Of a stretch of DNA of 64,000 nucleotides, positions 27,792-37,176 are shown piece after piece. The notes below the pieces were generated by a model. The model searched no databases. It had not been told where the DNA came from and saw only the letters and a program-made list of their open reading frames with translations. This DNA comes from JAPPLB01 sp965208945 (GTDB lineage: Bacteria; Acidobacteriota; Terriglobia; Bryobacterales; UBA6623). Numbering within the stretch: the first letter of the stretch is position 1; every line of letters begins with the position of its first letter. Location of the stretch: assembly GCA_965208945.1 (NCBI GenBank), contig OZ242366.1, positions 1,736,001 to 1,800,000 on the forward strand. Reading direction: 5' to 3'. The position numbers and the translations under genes were made by a program.

Positions 27792-30225
27792 AGAGCCGGA
27801 TTTCGACGATGGTCGCGCCGGCGCCGCCTTCCGATTGCTCAGCTTGGTAATAGCGCTCGACATGGGGGTGAGAGGCAAACATCCTCCACAGGGCATTGCG
27901 CAGGGTATTCATTCCATGGCCGTGAATGACGCGGATACGTGCTACGTGGGCCACTACCGCGTCGTCGAGACACTTATCCACACTGGCGCGAGCATCTTCG
28001 CGGGTCTGCCCTATCACCTTGATCTCCGACAGCGATTGTATTGGCTTCTCTGCCGGCTGAAATGTGATTCCTCGCGCCAACCGAGGCGTCGGCGTCGGGG
28101 CTTCATCGAGGATTTCGCTGATGTCGTTGCGACTCACTTTCAACCTGAGCTGTCCGACTTGCACTTCCCAGCGCCCCGGCAAGAGTTCCTGGATGACTTT
28201 GCCGGCTGCGCCGAGGCTGTTGAGCCGGACGATGCTTCCCACCGGAATCGGTTCGTCGGGCTGAAGCTCGCGGACGGGCTCCGGCTCTTGCCCTCCTCCA
28301 CCGACTTCCCCTTGGAGGTTCGAGCGAAGCTGGCGCCGCTTTTTCGAGAGTTGCCGCCGCATCTCTGATCCGATCCGACGGCTCTCTCTCGAGTCATCGA
28401 GCTTCTGAATGGCGGATCTCATCTCGGCTTCGAAGTGCTTGATGCACTCATCGGCGCGCCGTTGCATCTGGGAGATCCTGGAGGCATTTTCGCCCTCGAG
28501 CCGGCGCCGGAACCGGCGGCTTTCTTTTTCCCGGGCCGCGTCTTTTTTTTCTAGTTCCGCTCGTGCCGCCTCAAGCTCGGCAACCTTTTCGTGCAGCCGC
28601 CGCAGGAAATCGGCCGTCTCTCCGGCATGTTCTCCCAGGGCCTGCCGAGCGCGCTTGATCACTTCTTCTGGAACACCGAGACGTTCGGCCATGGCGAGGC
28701 CGGCGGAACGGCCCGGGATGCCGATAGTAAGAACGTAGTTGGGTGCCAGGGTGAGTTCGTCGAAACCGACAGCGGCGTTCTCAACGCCATCGCGGTTGGA
28801 AGCGTATGCCTTGAGCCCCGGCAGGTGGGTAGACACGGCTGTGAAAGAGTTCCGCTCCAGGAAGTGATCCACAACCGCGACACCGAAAGCTCCTCCCTCG
28901 GTGGGGTCGGTGGCGGCGCCGAGTTCATCGATCAGAACAAGTGATCGATCGTTGGCCTCTCGCATCATGAACTTGAGCTGTTCGACGTGGGCCGAGAACG
29001 TGCTGAGACTTTCGGTAATCGATTGTGAATCGCCAATGTTCGCGAGCACATGATGGAACCAGGGGAGTTCGGCTTCTTCGGCGGGCACGGGGATGCCGGC
29101 CTGACTCATCAGTGTGAGCAGGCCGATCGTCTTGAGGATTACGGTCTTGCCGCCGGCGTTCGGTCCGCTGACCAGAAGCACCCTGCGCTGCTCCTTCAAG
29201 GTGAGGGAGAACGGCAGGACGCGGCGACCTTCCCTACTCAGAACATCCTCCAGGAGAGGATGTCGGGCCTGACGCAGCTTGAGGCGGCTTTCGCCCTTGC
29301 ACGTAAAGGTTGCGGTCGAGCAGAGAAAATTCATCCCGAAGCGAGCTTTGGCAAAGATGATCTCGAGATCGGCCAAGGTATGCAGCGCCATGGAGATATC
29401 CGGCCGGTCTATCCGTAGGCGGTCGGTCATCTCGCGCAGGATCCGCAGGATCTCGCGATGCTCTTCTTCGAGAAGCTCCATGATGCGGTTGTTGAGTTCG
29501 ATGGATTCGACCGGCTCGATGAAGGCTGTTTGGCCGCTAGAGCTGGAACCGTGGATCACCCCTTCGACACGGCGCTTCCATGTCGATTTCACGGGCACAA
29601 CTAGGCGTCCGTTGCGGATGGTGACGTAGTCTTCCTGCAGGACGCCTTCTTCGTAGTGATGACGGACGAACTCCTCAAGGGTTTTCTGAATCAGATTCCG
29701 TTGGTGCTCGATCTGGCGGCGAATGCGGGAGAGTAGCGGGCTCGCCTCGTCGAGCAGTTCACCATTCGGTCGGAGCTTGCCGGAAAGGTCGCCACGCAGG
29801 CGACTGAAATCGGCGAGACGGTCGGTGTGCTCGGTGAGGTGTCGATAGCGGCCGCTTTCGCGTGCGAGTCGCTGAAGGGCATCGTCGGAGCGGTCGAGCA
29901 GTTCCAGGAGATGATAAATCTCGATCGCGTCGAGAACGGAGCCTTCCACACCCAACTTGTCGATAGCTGTTCGGAGGTCGCGCAGGCCTTGGAATCGCGG
30001 GGGCAGCGTACGCCTATCGTCGTTGTCCGCTCCTTGTGCGCGGACGCAGACCTCCATGGCCTCGGCGGTTTCCGCCAACGACTTTTCGGCTTCCGAGCGA
30101 TTCTCATGAAGAGGGTTCTCGCGCAGCACGTCGAGACGCCACTCGCCCAGTGGGCTCACGACGTAACGCCCGACAACGTCCAGAAGAGCGGGCAATTCGA
30201 GGGCTTCCAAGGCGCTCCGCGACAT
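27790..30225 (-). CDS. mutS2: MutS2 family ATPase/endonuclease
   Basis: MutS2 protein of 811 residues, proposed to suppress homologous recombination and, in Bacillus, to act in rescue of collided ribosomes. Visible parts: clamp/core (1-330), ATPase with Walker A GPNAGGKT (354-361) and Walker B LVLIDELGAATDPTEGGA, a coiled coil (about 525-630, Glu/Arg/Lys-rich), a KOW-like segment (VGSIVRLNSLGAAGKV) and a C-terminal Smr domain with VIHGHGMNTLR. The usual LDLRG of the Smr domain is replaced by IKVIGQT. The Nudix gene lies 9 bp upstream in the same operon. The TAG stop is formed by the edge of repeat copy B. Confidence 0.94.
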   Translation of the reverse strand: MSRSALEALELPALLDVVGRYVVSPLGEWRLDVLRENPLHENRSEAEKSLAETAEAMEVCVRAQGADNDDRRTLPPRFQGLRDLRTAIDKLGVEGSVLDAIEIYHLLELLDRSDDALQRLARESGRYRHLTEHTDRLADFSRLRGDLSGKLRPNGELLDEASPLLSRIRRQIEHQRNLIQKTLEEFVRHHYEEGVLQEDYVTIRNGRLVVPVKSTWKRRVEGVIHGSSSSGQTAFIEPVESIELNNRIMELLEEEHREILRILREMTDRLRIDRPDISMALHTLADLEIIFAKARFGMNFLCSTATFTCKGESRLKLRQARHPLLEDVLSREGRRVLPFSLTLKEQRRVLLVSGPNAGGKTVILKTIGLLTLMSQAGIPVPAEEAELPWFHHVLANIGDSQSITESLSTFSAHVEQLKFMMREANDRSLVLIDELGAATDPTEGGAFGVAVVDHFLERNSFTAVSTHLPGLKAYASNRDGVENAAVGFDELTLAPNYVLTIGIPGRSAGLAMAERLGVPEEVIKRARQALGEHAGETADFLRRLHEKVAELEAARAELEKKDAAREKESRRFRRRLEGENASRISQMQRRADECIKHFEAEMRSAIQKLDDSRESRRIGSEMRRQLSKKRRQLRSNLQGEVGGGGQEPEPVRELQPDEPIPVGSIVRLNSLGAAGKVIQELLPGRWEVQVGQLRLKVSRNDISEILDEAPTPTPRLARGITFQPAEKPIQSLSEIKVIGQTREDARASVDKCLDDAVVAHVARIRVIHGHGMNTLRNALWRMFASHPHVERYYQAEQSEGGAGATIVEIRL

Positions 30226-30234
30226 AGTGACCTG

Positions 30235-30675
30235 CTACGACGATGCGCTGTTCAGCATCCGGAACGCTTTCTCGATTACGGGGGCTGTTCCTGCGGTGAT
30301 GACGAGGTTTTTCAGCTCCCTCAGCGTGACCCAGCGGGCGTCATCAGCATCATCCGAGGCGAGCAGTGAGCCGCCCGTGGGCCGGCAGAGATAATCGATC
30401 AGCACGTAGTGATAGCGGACGAGGCCTCGCTCATCCGGTGTGATGCGCTCGAAGACTTCGACAATCGGGCCGACATCCACTTCCAGGCCGACTTCTTCGC
30501 GAATCTCTCGCCGGATGCCATCTTCGAGGCGTTCCCCCAGTTCCAACGCGCCGCCAGGAAGCGACCAGATGCCCTTAAGCGGTTCCTTGCCGCGCCGGAC
30601 GAGGAGCACACAGTCGTCCTGCAAGATGATAGCGCCCACGCCGACGATGGGTTGCGCGGGGTACTCGCGGGACAT
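30235..30675 (-). CDS. Nudix hydrolase
   Basis: Pyrophosphohydrolase of 146 residues acting on a nucleoside diphosphate linked to another moiety. The Nudix box is complete at residues 42-64 (G-x5-E-x7-REIREEVGL). WSLPGGALELGE resembles the ADP-ribose pyrophosphatase/MutT branch. I start at ATG 30675 after GAGAGG; a longer reading from 30780 adds 35 residues without family resemblance. Nine bases upstream of mutS2. Substrate not predictable. Confidence 0.9.
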   Translation of the reverse strand: MSREYPAQPIVGVGAIILQDDCVLLVRRGKEPLKGIWSLPGGALELGERLEDGIRREIREEVGLEVDVGPIVEVFERITPDERGLVRYHYVLIDYLCRPTGGSLLASDDADDARWVTLRELKNLVITAGTAPVIEKAFRMLNSASS

Positions 30676-30795
30676 AACCTCTCTTCGATTGCAGCACAGG
30701 GCCTCGTAGCCGGACAAGGGCTGATCTGGCAGACCGGGCCGCGTTGATGCAAGAATCATATAGTTGTAGTCGGCTCTCACGTCGGAGTGCTTTGC

Positions 30796-31158
30796 ATGCG
30801 TCGTGCATTCACAGTCCTCGTTGTCGCTCTTGTGGCGGCCTCCATCTCGACGGCAGCGCCGAAGAAGAGGCGCAAGAGCGAACCGCTCGGCCTGATCAGC
30901 GGGACGGTTTTCCAGAGCACAGGCTTCTCGTTGCCCGGCGCGAAGGTTTTTGCCGTGAGCAAGCAGAATCCGAAGGTCAAGAAGGATACCGTTACAGGGC
31001 GTCGCGGGGAGTTCGCCTTACGTCTGCCTGCTGGACTGGGAGCTTACGTCGTGACTGCGGAAGCAAAAGGATTCGCGTCACAGCAGAGGACGGCAGATGT
31101 CTATGAAGGTACGAAGACGACGGTTACCTTCCAACTAAAGCCGGTGGAGGGCAAGTAG
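30796..31158 (+). CDS. Small secreted protein, carboxypeptidase regulatory-like fold
   Basis: Exported protein of 120 residues: signal peptide (RRAFTVLVVALVAASISTA), a short Lys/Arg linker, then one Ig-like CarboxypepD_reg domain (ISGTVFQSTGFSLPGAKVFA ... TGRRGEFALRLPAG ... YVVTAEAKGF). Such domains are typical of exported acidobacterial proteins and probably mediate surface or glycan contacts. GGAG lies 8 nt before the ATG at 30796. The next gene encodes a second protein of the same layout, 90 bp on. Confidence 0.8.
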   Translation: MRRAFTVLVVALVAASISTAAPKKRRKSEPLGLISGTVFQSTGFSLPGAKVFAVSKQNPKVKKDTVTGRRGEFALRLPAGLGAYVVTAEAKGFASQQRTADVYEGTKTTVTFQLKPVEGK

Positions 31159-31248
31159 CGTTCGCAGGAATCGAAAGAGTGGTGAAACGTCATGCATACC
31201 GCACACGGGTCTGGAAGAGGACGCCGCTTCACCGATGAAGGAGTAACG

Positions 31249-31623
31249 ATGCAGACGCGTCGCTCGTGGCTGACTGTGCTCGTGCCGGGGGGGGTGCTCG
31301 TGACCCTGCCCTCGGACGTTCTCGCGCAAAGAAAGAAAAAAAAGAAGGGTAAACCCACGAAATCCGTTACCGGACTGGTGACGAACGAATCAGAGGAGGC
31401 CCTTCCGAGAGCAGTGGTGCAGCTCAAGAATACCCGCACGTTGCAGGTCAAGTCGTTTATTGCGGACTCCCAAGGCTCCTACTACTTCCACGGACTCGAC
31501 CCCTCTGTTGATTATGAGATCAAGGCGCGCTACAAAGAATCGACTAGCCGGACGCGCACAGTGAGCTCTTTTGACAGCCGGGAAAAGGTGATCTACAACT
31601 TCAAGATCAAGGTCGAGAAGTAG
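31249..31623 (+). CDS. Second small secreted carboxypeptidase regulatory-like protein
   Basis: 124 residues: signal peptide (RRSWLTVLVPGGVLVTLPSDVLA), a Lys run (RKKKKKGKPTK), then a CarboxypepD_reg-like domain (VTGLVTNESEEALPRAVVQL ... DSQGSYYFHGLDPSVDYEI). AAGGAG ideally spaced before the ATG at 31249 fixes the start against an upstream in-frame ATG at 31192. Distant paralogue of the preceding gene, in the same orientation; probably one transcript with it and the following thioredoxin-like gene. Confidence 0.8.
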   Translation: MQTRRSWLTVLVPGGVLVTLPSDVLAQRKKKKKGKPTKSVTGLVTNESEEALPRAVVQLKNTRTLQVKSFIADSQGSYYFHGLDPSVDYEIKARYKESTSRTRTVSSFDSREKVIYNFKIKVEK

Positions 31624-31706
31624 AGAATTGCTACTGAACCTGTCTGGGCCGAGACACCGTCGCGGACATGGTTCATGGATGGGTTGCCCTATGTGAGACT
31701 CGAGAT

Positions 31707-32222
31707 ATGTCCTTGCGGGTCAGAGCAGCGCTCGTTGTCGTCTTCGTGCTTGCGAGCTGTTCATCGCCTCCTGAAGTTGAGACGATCGACCCGGCCCAGT
31801 GGCCCGAGGTTCTCGCGGACTGCCGAGGCGGCATCACGGTCATCAACGTGTGGGCAAACTGGTGCCGCGCCTGCCTGCATTTTCTGCCCCTCTTCGTTGC
31901 CCTGCGCGAGCAAGCTGCTTATGACGATGTGGAGTTTCTGTCGGTCATCGTCGAAGATCCCGCAGACGCAGCGGCGTTGGCTGAGGCCGAAGCGTTGGTA
32001 TTGGAGTTCGACGCGCGGTTTCCTCACTTTGCCTTGCAGACGGGAGTCGAAGAAGCACTTGCCATGCTGGGGACCGATGACCTTCCTGTGGTCTTGGTCT
32101 ATGACGCGGAGGGCCGGTTGCAGCATCGGGTAGATGGCGATCCCTTCGAAGGAGAGATGCATCTCGAGGATGTCGAGGACGCGATTGACTCGGTGCTGAC
32201 CGGGAGTGAACCTGATTCGTAA
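31707..32222 (+). CDS. Thioredoxin-fold lipoprotein
   Basis: Predicted lipoprotein of 171 residues: the lipobox Leu15-Ala-Ser-Cys18 (FVLASCSS) ends the signal. A thioredoxin domain has the active site Trp52-Cys53-Arg-Ala-Cys56 (NVWANWCRAC) and the cis-Pro region LPVVLVYD. Probably a periplasm-facing thiol:disulfide oxidoreductase of the TlpA/ResA kind; the redox partner is unknown. It ends convergent to the sulfatase gene, with 178 bp of featureless sequence between. Confidence 0.87.
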   Translation: MSLRVRAALVVVFVLASCSSPPEVETIDPAQWPEVLADCRGGITVINVWANWCRACLHFLPLFVALREQAAYDDVEFLSVIVEDPADAAALAEAEALVLEFDARFPHFALQTGVEEALAMLGTDDLPVVLVYDAEGRLQHRVDGDPFEGEMHLEDVEDAIDSVLTGSEPDS

Positions 32223-32400
32223 CCTGCCCTTTCCTGCGCCTCTTCTCGTGTACTCGGAGCGCTCCGCAAAGCTCAAGGAGAGCAACATCGGCCTGGGCTT
32301 CCTGCTGCCGGAGCAGGAGGAGCGGCTCATCGCGCCAAATGCGGCTTCAACGGAATGGGCATGAAACGCATCATTCGGCCGGATGTTGTGTTGTTCTGGA

Positions 32401-33831
32401 CTACGCCCCCGTATTCTTCAGCACTCGCCGATAGCTGGGCAGGTTCTTCTGTTCGGCGTTCTTCCAGAGGTCCTCATCGCCACAGTCGAGGCTTGTGAAC
32501 CACTCGTCCATGCGGCGCTTCAAGCGCTCCTTCCGGGCGGAATAGTCTTCGTGTTCGGCCAGGTTGCGCCGTTCGCCCGGGTCGTTCTGCAGGTCGTACA
32601 GTTCGCTCTCGAATCCCTCAGTACGATGGATGTACTTCCAGTATTCATCGCGGGTCATCCGGCAGTATTGGTACTCGCCGTAGACAACGTTGTCCCACTC
32701 CATCTCGGCGCCGCGCAGGGCTGCGGCATAGCTGCGCCCGGCGAGCGGTTTGCCGGATGCCAGCGGAGGAAGGTCCAGGTACTCGAGAATCGTCGGCGCA
32801 AAGTCGTAGAAGCTCGTGAAGATCCGGCTCGTGTAACCACTCGGGATCGAGCCCGGGTGGTGGAAGAAGGCCGGCACAAGCATTGACTCGTCATACATGT
32901 TGAACGGCCACGAGGTGTTCCCCTTCCCCCAAAGTCCGTGCTGCTCAAGCAGAAAACCGTGATCGCTGAGATAGATGACCAGCGTGTCTTGGGCCAGCTT
33001 CAGATCGTTGAGCTTGGCGGCGATGCGGCCCACGTTGTGGTCGATGGCGGTGACCATCGCATAGTAATGCATCTTGCTCTCGCGGTTTCCGACGTTTCTC
33101 CGGGACAGGTTGTGGGCGATCGGCTCGTTGAGCGGCTCGCCGGGAAAGGTCTCGAACGGGCAATCTCGATAGAGGTCGAGATACTTCTCGGGGGTGCCGG
33201 AATAGGGTGTGTGAGGCGCATTGTAGGAGACGAAGCAGAAAAACGGGTGGTCTTTCGATTCGTCGATAAAAGCAAGAGCCTTGTCCGTCACGATATCCGT
33301 CGTATAGCCGGGGTACTCTCGCTTTTCTCCGTTCCAGTACATGGGCGGGTTCTGATAGCGGTTACCGCCGGTCGGCATCGCGAACCAATAGTCGAAACCT
33401 TCCTGCGGCCGGGCACTGTCACCCATATGCCACTTGCCGCTGAGTCCGACCCGGTAGCCGTGCGCGGCGAGGACTTCGCTGAAAGTGGCTTCGTCGGCGA
33501 GGAAGGCATAGGCCCCTTCTCCTTCGTTCTCGTTCCGCACCCAATCGTGGATGCCGTGCTGCGAAGGGATTTGCCCCGTAAAAAGCGTGGCGCGGCTAGG
33601 TGAGCAGACGGGGGTCGTACAGAAGGCCCTCGTGAAGAGCATCCCCTCTCGGGCGAGACGATCGCAGTGTGGTGTCCGGATCTCGTGATTGCCGTAGACG
33701 CCCAAAGTGTGCGGCCCTTGGTCGTCAGTCAGGACGAGGACGACGTTCTGCGGACGCCGAGGTTCAGAAGGCTTTCCACAGGCGGCCCAACCAGCGGCGG
33801 CCGTGGTCGTAATGAAGTCACGGCGTTTCAT
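32401..33831 (-). CDS. Tat-exported type I sulfatase
   Basis: Hydrolyses sulfate esters, probably of glycans, outside the cytoplasm. It has 476 residues. The N-terminal KRRDFITTTAAAGWAAC is Tat-like. The modification site is Cys76-Ser-Pro-Ser-Arg80, whose Cys must become formylglycine; metal ligands include Asp36-Asp37 (LVLTDDQG) and the SDHGF block. The closing ELYDLQNDPGERRNLAEH is a standard sulfatase C-terminal signature. ATG 33831 is chosen because the signal starts there. No formylglycine-generating enzyme lies in the window. Substrate class not determinable here. Confidence 0.93.
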   Translation of the reverse strand: MKRRDFITTTAAAGWAACGKPSEPRRPQNVVLVLTDDQGPHTLGVYGNHEIRTPHCDRLAREGMLFTRAFCTTPVCSPSRATLFTGQIPSQHGIHDWVRNENEGEGAYAFLADEATFSEVLAAHGYRVGLSGKWHMGDSARPQEGFDYWFAMPTGGNRYQNPPMYWNGEKREYPGYTTDIVTDKALAFIDESKDHPFFCFVSYNAPHTPYSGTPEKYLDLYRDCPFETFPGEPLNEPIAHNLSRRNVGNRESKMHYYAMVTAIDHNVGRIAAKLNDLKLAQDTLVIYLSDHGFLLEQHGLWGKGNTSWPFNMYDESMLVPAFFHHPGSIPSGYTSRIFTSFYDFAPTILEYLDLPPLASGKPLAGRSYAAALRGAEMEWDNVVYGEYQYCRMTRDEYWKYIHRTEGFESELYDLQNDPGERRNLAEHEDYSARKERLKRRMDEWFTSLDCGDEDLWKNAEQKNLPSYRRVLKNTGA

Positions 33832-34005
33832 GGGATGATTCCAGCCGGCGGTTCTACCCACTACTCGGACGCAACTGGTGGTGACCTGCGAAGAAAGGAG
33901 GCTCATTGCAAAGCGAAGATGCAGCGTTCGGCAAAGCTCTCCGATTCTCCATGACCGTGCTTTTTCCTTTGTACCCCAACCAAGCGAGGGTAAAAAGACG
34001 AAGAT

Positions 34006-34665
34006 CTATTGGGGTTTGAAGGGAATCTTGCACTCGCCTGCGGAGCCGTTGTAGTTGAGGACGAGGTGCTTGATTTTGTGCTTGGGATTGACCTGAAAGA
34101 AGAGGAATCCATTGACCGGCTCGCGAGTGGGTCCGATGGGCAGCTCGATGGCCGCAAGCCGATCGGCCAAGGGTCCCGTCTGCCGTTGCGACTCGGTTGC
34201 CGACGGCACACTGACGCCTCCACCGACGCCTCCACCAACTCCGGTCCTTGGGTATGCGCCGGGCAGTCCTGTGCCGGGCAGGCCACCACCAAAGACGGTC
34301 CGGTTCTCCTGCGAGAAGACGCCTCCCCCGGCGCCCCCCTCGCCGAGAACCAGAACGGCTTCACCGGCGATGCGGTCGGGCGATTGCGCTTGGGAGCGCT
34401 CGTTGTTGCGATATGAGCGCAACAGAAAATCGTCCCTGCTGAGGATCACCTCCGAGTTGTAGAGAGGACGCACCTGCAACTCGACCAGGATGAACTCCCG
34501 GTCGAGATCGTCGCCAAGCCGTGACTGGATCTCATTCACATCCCGGACGAGGCGCGCGCGGAACTCCACGTCGTCGAGTTCGGCGCTTACCCACAGCGGA
34601 GGCTCCGCCGCGATAAGCGCCACCGCGCCCGAGATGAGAAAGACAACCTTGATTTTACTCCACAT
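34006..34665 (-). CDS. Secreted protein of unknown function with Gly-rich linker
   Basis: Protein of 219 residues. A signal peptide (KIKVVFLISGAVALIAA) precedes a beta-rich region with FILVELQVRPLYNSEVILSRDDFLLR, a flexible Gly/Val-rich linker (GVGGGVGGGV region, about residues 115-155) and a C-terminal strand-rich part (NGFLFFQVNPKHKIKHLVL). Not a family I can name. Divergent from the DUF3592-like gene; the shared upstream region is about 170 bp. Confidence 0.75.
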   Translation of the reverse strand: MWSKIKVVFLISGAVALIAAEPPLWVSAELDDVEFRARLVRDVNEIQSRLGDDLDREFILVELQVRPLYNSEVILSRDDFLLRSYRNNERSQAQSPDRIAGEAVLVLGEGGAGGGVFSQENRTVFGGGLPGTGLPGAYPRTGVGGGVGGGVSVPSATESQRQTGPLADRLAAIELPIGPTREPVNGFLFFQVNPKHKIKHLVLNYNGSAGECKIPFKPQ

Positions 34666-34833
34666 CTATCCTGCAAAAAACCATGCTGATTATGCCACAA
34701 AAACCTGCATCGCGAAACAGAATCGGCTGCCTTGGACGTGCTGTTGAGCACACACGCACCCTGGAGGGGCGGGGTGTCTAAAGCATGTCGAATGCAGGTA
34801 TCCGCATTTACGCTACCATCGGTTTCTGTCCTG

Positions 34834-35799
34834 ATGCGCCAAGAGGCTGATAGCAAGAGACAGGGTTTGTCCTGGATTCTTGCCGGAGTGGGCATCGAAC
34901 TGTTCGGGGCGCTTCTGATCTGGCAGTCACTGCCCGATTTCGGAGTGCGGACGATTCCCGGTTTGGTCTGTGTCGTACTGGGATCCCTGGTGATGACGTG
35001 GGGCTTGGTGAAGCGGGCGCAGAGAAACCAACCTCGCGTGGAGGCGTCCCCTGCAATCACGGATTGGGCGCCTGAATCCGAGTTGCAAACGCCGACTCCA
35101 CGCTCCGTGCGCCTGAGTCCATCGGGACGCCGCATGGTCACATGGTGGTTCGTCATGCTGTCGGCGCTGCCTCTATACGCCTATCTCGTCGGTCAACGGG
35201 GTGGCCCCGTGCGCTCCGACTACGCGGGCGAGTACGTCGAGGGAGTGGCCGTCATTCATGACAAGGTGAAGAGGGAAGGGGCGCGTGGTGATGGGTTCTA
35301 CATCTATTACAACTTTGAATCTCCCGAGTTGCCGGGTCGTTTACGCGCGTCGGCTTCAGTCACGGAGAGGCAGTACGGTGCTTTGAAAATCGGCGATTTG
35401 TTGCGAGTGTGGTATCTCGCTCCGAACCCGACCGTCCACGAGTTACCCGACCTGGAAGAGAAAGCCCCGGCTGCGCCGGTCGTCTGGTTTGCAGTGGGGT
35501 TTGCCGGACTTCTACTGCTTCTGTTTGAAGTCATTCGGAGGCGCCATAAGGCCATCACGGTTTTTGGCGTTGCGACTCCGGGAAAAGTCGAGATGCTGCG
35601 GCCTCGATGGGCCGGTTCTGTTTACACCGTGACATACCGGGCGGAGGGACAAGAGAAAAGCCTACGGGGAACCGAACGAACCCGCCGGTTGACGGAGGGC
35701 GACACGCTCACCGTCCTTTATCGAGCGGACAAACCCGACCACGCCCTCATCTACCGCCTCGGAATGTATGAGGCGCGAACGGCGGACACAGAGGGTTGA
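34834..35799 (+). CDS. DUF3592-like membrane protein
   Basis: Integral membrane protein of about 321 residues with four hydrophobic segments: two near the N-terminus, one at about 105-125 and one near 215-235. Between and after them are soluble stretches of the DUF3592 type (GDLLRVWYLAPNPTVHEL; GDTLTVLYRADKPDHALIYR), present twice, so it may be a tandem arrangement. Function of the family is unknown. ATG 34834 is one of several possible starts. Confidence 0.7.
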   Translation: MRQEADSKRQGLSWILAGVGIELFGALLIWQSLPDFGVRTIPGLVCVVLGSLVMTWGLVKRAQRNQPRVEASPAITDWAPESELQTPTPRSVRLSPSGRRMVTWWFVMLSALPLYAYLVGQRGGPVRSDYAGEYVEGVAVIHDKVKREGARGDGFYIYYNFESPELPGRLRASASVTERQYGALKIGDLLRVWYLAPNPTVHELPDLEEKAPAAPVVWFAVGFAGLLLLLFEVIRRRHKAITVFGVATPGKVEMLRPRWAGSVYTVTYRAEGQEKSLRGTERTRRLTEGDTLTVLYRADKPDHALIYRLGMYEARTADTEG

Positions 35800-35897
35800 T
35801 CCACCAACCGGATGCGGTCCATTGCCGCGGTCAGCAACGCAGGTTATGCTGTTTGACAACCAATGCCGGTGAGCCGGCGATGTCAAGGGTGCGGATG

Positions 35898-36296
35898 ATG
35901 ATCGGTCTCTTGAAGCTACATCACGTCTCTTTCGCGATCCAAGACCTCAAGCGCGCAAAGCAATTCTTTGGCGGTGTTCTGGGGCTTGAAGAGATAAGTC
36001 GGCCGGCGTTCCGATTCCCTGGCGCCTGGTACGCGCTGGGCGACCGGCAGCTCCATCTGATTCAGTCTCCCGATCCCGAGGGGGATCGTCAACGGCGCAT
36101 CAATCGCGCGGATCATGTGGCTCTTGAGGTCAGAGACATTCAGGCTGTCCGTAACCAACTTGGGGAAGCCGGAATCGAGTTTCGGGAAGGCGGCAATCGC
36201 GACCTCGGCATCGAGCAACTCTTCTGCCACGACCCGGACGGTCACGTCATCGAGTTTGTGCACTACCTGGCGGCCGACCAGGCAGCCTCTGGCTAG
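35898..36296 (+). CDS. Vicinal-oxygen-chelate (glyoxalase-like) protein
   Basis: Metal-dependent VOC-fold protein of 132 residues with two beta-alpha-beta-beta-beta units. Metal ligand positions: His8 or His9 (KLHHVSFAI), a His in INRADHVALEV, and Glu in GHVIEFVHY. The CHDPDGHVIEF motif is typical of glyoxalase/bleomycin-resistance/dioxygenase members. AAGGGTG precedes two adjacent ATG codons (35895, 35898). Substrate unknown. It converges on the F420 operon. Confidence 0.87.
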   Translation: MIGLLKLHHVSFAIQDLKRAKQFFGGVLGLEEISRPAFRFPGAWYALGDRQLHLIQSPDPEGDRQRRINRADHVALEVRDIQAVRNQLGEAGIEFREGGNRDLGIEQLFCHDPDGHVIEFVHYLAADQAASG

Positions 36297-36381
36297 TTTT
36301 CTCTCCGCCCGCGTGCGGATCATACAGGCGGGAAACATCTGCACCGCTGTCAACGCCGCTTGATCAGGAGGATGTTTCAGG

Positions 36382-37176
36382 TCAGCTAAACAGGTCTTTG
36401 CCGGACTCGCGCAGGAGATCGACCGCTCTTCCCGAGCCCCCCGAACCAGTAAACCCGTCAACGACGACAACCGGGCGTCCGGCGTCTTTCTGCATGAGGA
36501 GGCCGGCCGCAGCGCTAAGTTCATCGGCGACCGCGATGCAGGTAGCATTCAGCTCTCTGCCGTGACGATCGGCCCGGCCGCAGTAGTCTTCCAACGGGGC
36601 GATTCCCGCCACACCGATCGCAACATCCACTTGCCCCACCCGCCACGGCCGGCCGAACGAATCGCTGATGATTACCGCGCAATCCACTCCCGTCGCCCCC
36701 ATGAGCTTTTCCCGGATCCTCTGCGCCGAGGTGTCCGGGTTTTCGGGTAACAACGTCGCCATCCGCGCGCCCGTTATGTTCGAACGGTCAACGCCCGCGT
36801 TGGCGCAAATGAAGCCGTGACGCGTCTCACTGATGATGACGCCGTGCTCCATGCGCACGATGCGCCGGGACTGCTGAAGAACAAGCTCGACGAGTTGCGG
36901 GTCTTTGTCGAATTCCTGGGCAAATCGCTGCGCCCTGTGGGACGGTTCGATGGTTCTCAGGTCGACGGCCTGCCCCTCAGTCTTCGAGACCACTTTCTGG
37001 GCGATGACGACAACGGCATGATCCTTCCAGGAGAGACCTTCCCGGCTCGCCGCCTCGAGAATTTCCTGCGCAAGATCATCGCCCGGCTGAAATTCGGGCA
37101 GAGTTTCCAGCGCGGTAAGGGAAAGTTTCAGGAGCGTGTCCACGGTGAATGTCGGGCGTCGGACGCTTGATCTCAC
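36382..37176 (-). CDS. cofE: Coenzyme F420:L-glutamate ligase
   Basis: GTP-dependent ligase that adds glutamates to F420-0. It has 264 residues. Conserved CofE blocks: VVVIAQKVVSKTEG, RIVRMEHGVIISETRHGFICANAGVDRSN, and IISDSFGRPWRVGQVDVAIG. There is no C-terminal nitroreductase-like FbiB domain, so dehydro-F420-0 reduction, if needed, must be done elsewhere. The GTG start (37176) overlaps the cofC stop in GTGA. Last gene of the operon. Confidence 0.94.
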   Translation of the reverse strand: MRSSVRRPTFTVDTLLKLSLTALETLPEFQPGDDLAQEILEAASREGLSWKDHAVVVIAQKVVSKTEGQAVDLRTIEPSHRAQRFAQEFDKDPQLVELVLQQSRRIVRMEHGVIISETRHGFICANAGVDRSNITGARMATLLPENPDTSAQRIREKLMGATGVDCAVIISDSFGRPWRVGQVDVAIGVAGIAPLEDYCGRADRHGRELNATCIAVADELSAAAGLLMQKDAGRPVVVVDGFTGSGGSGRAVDLLRESGKDLFS

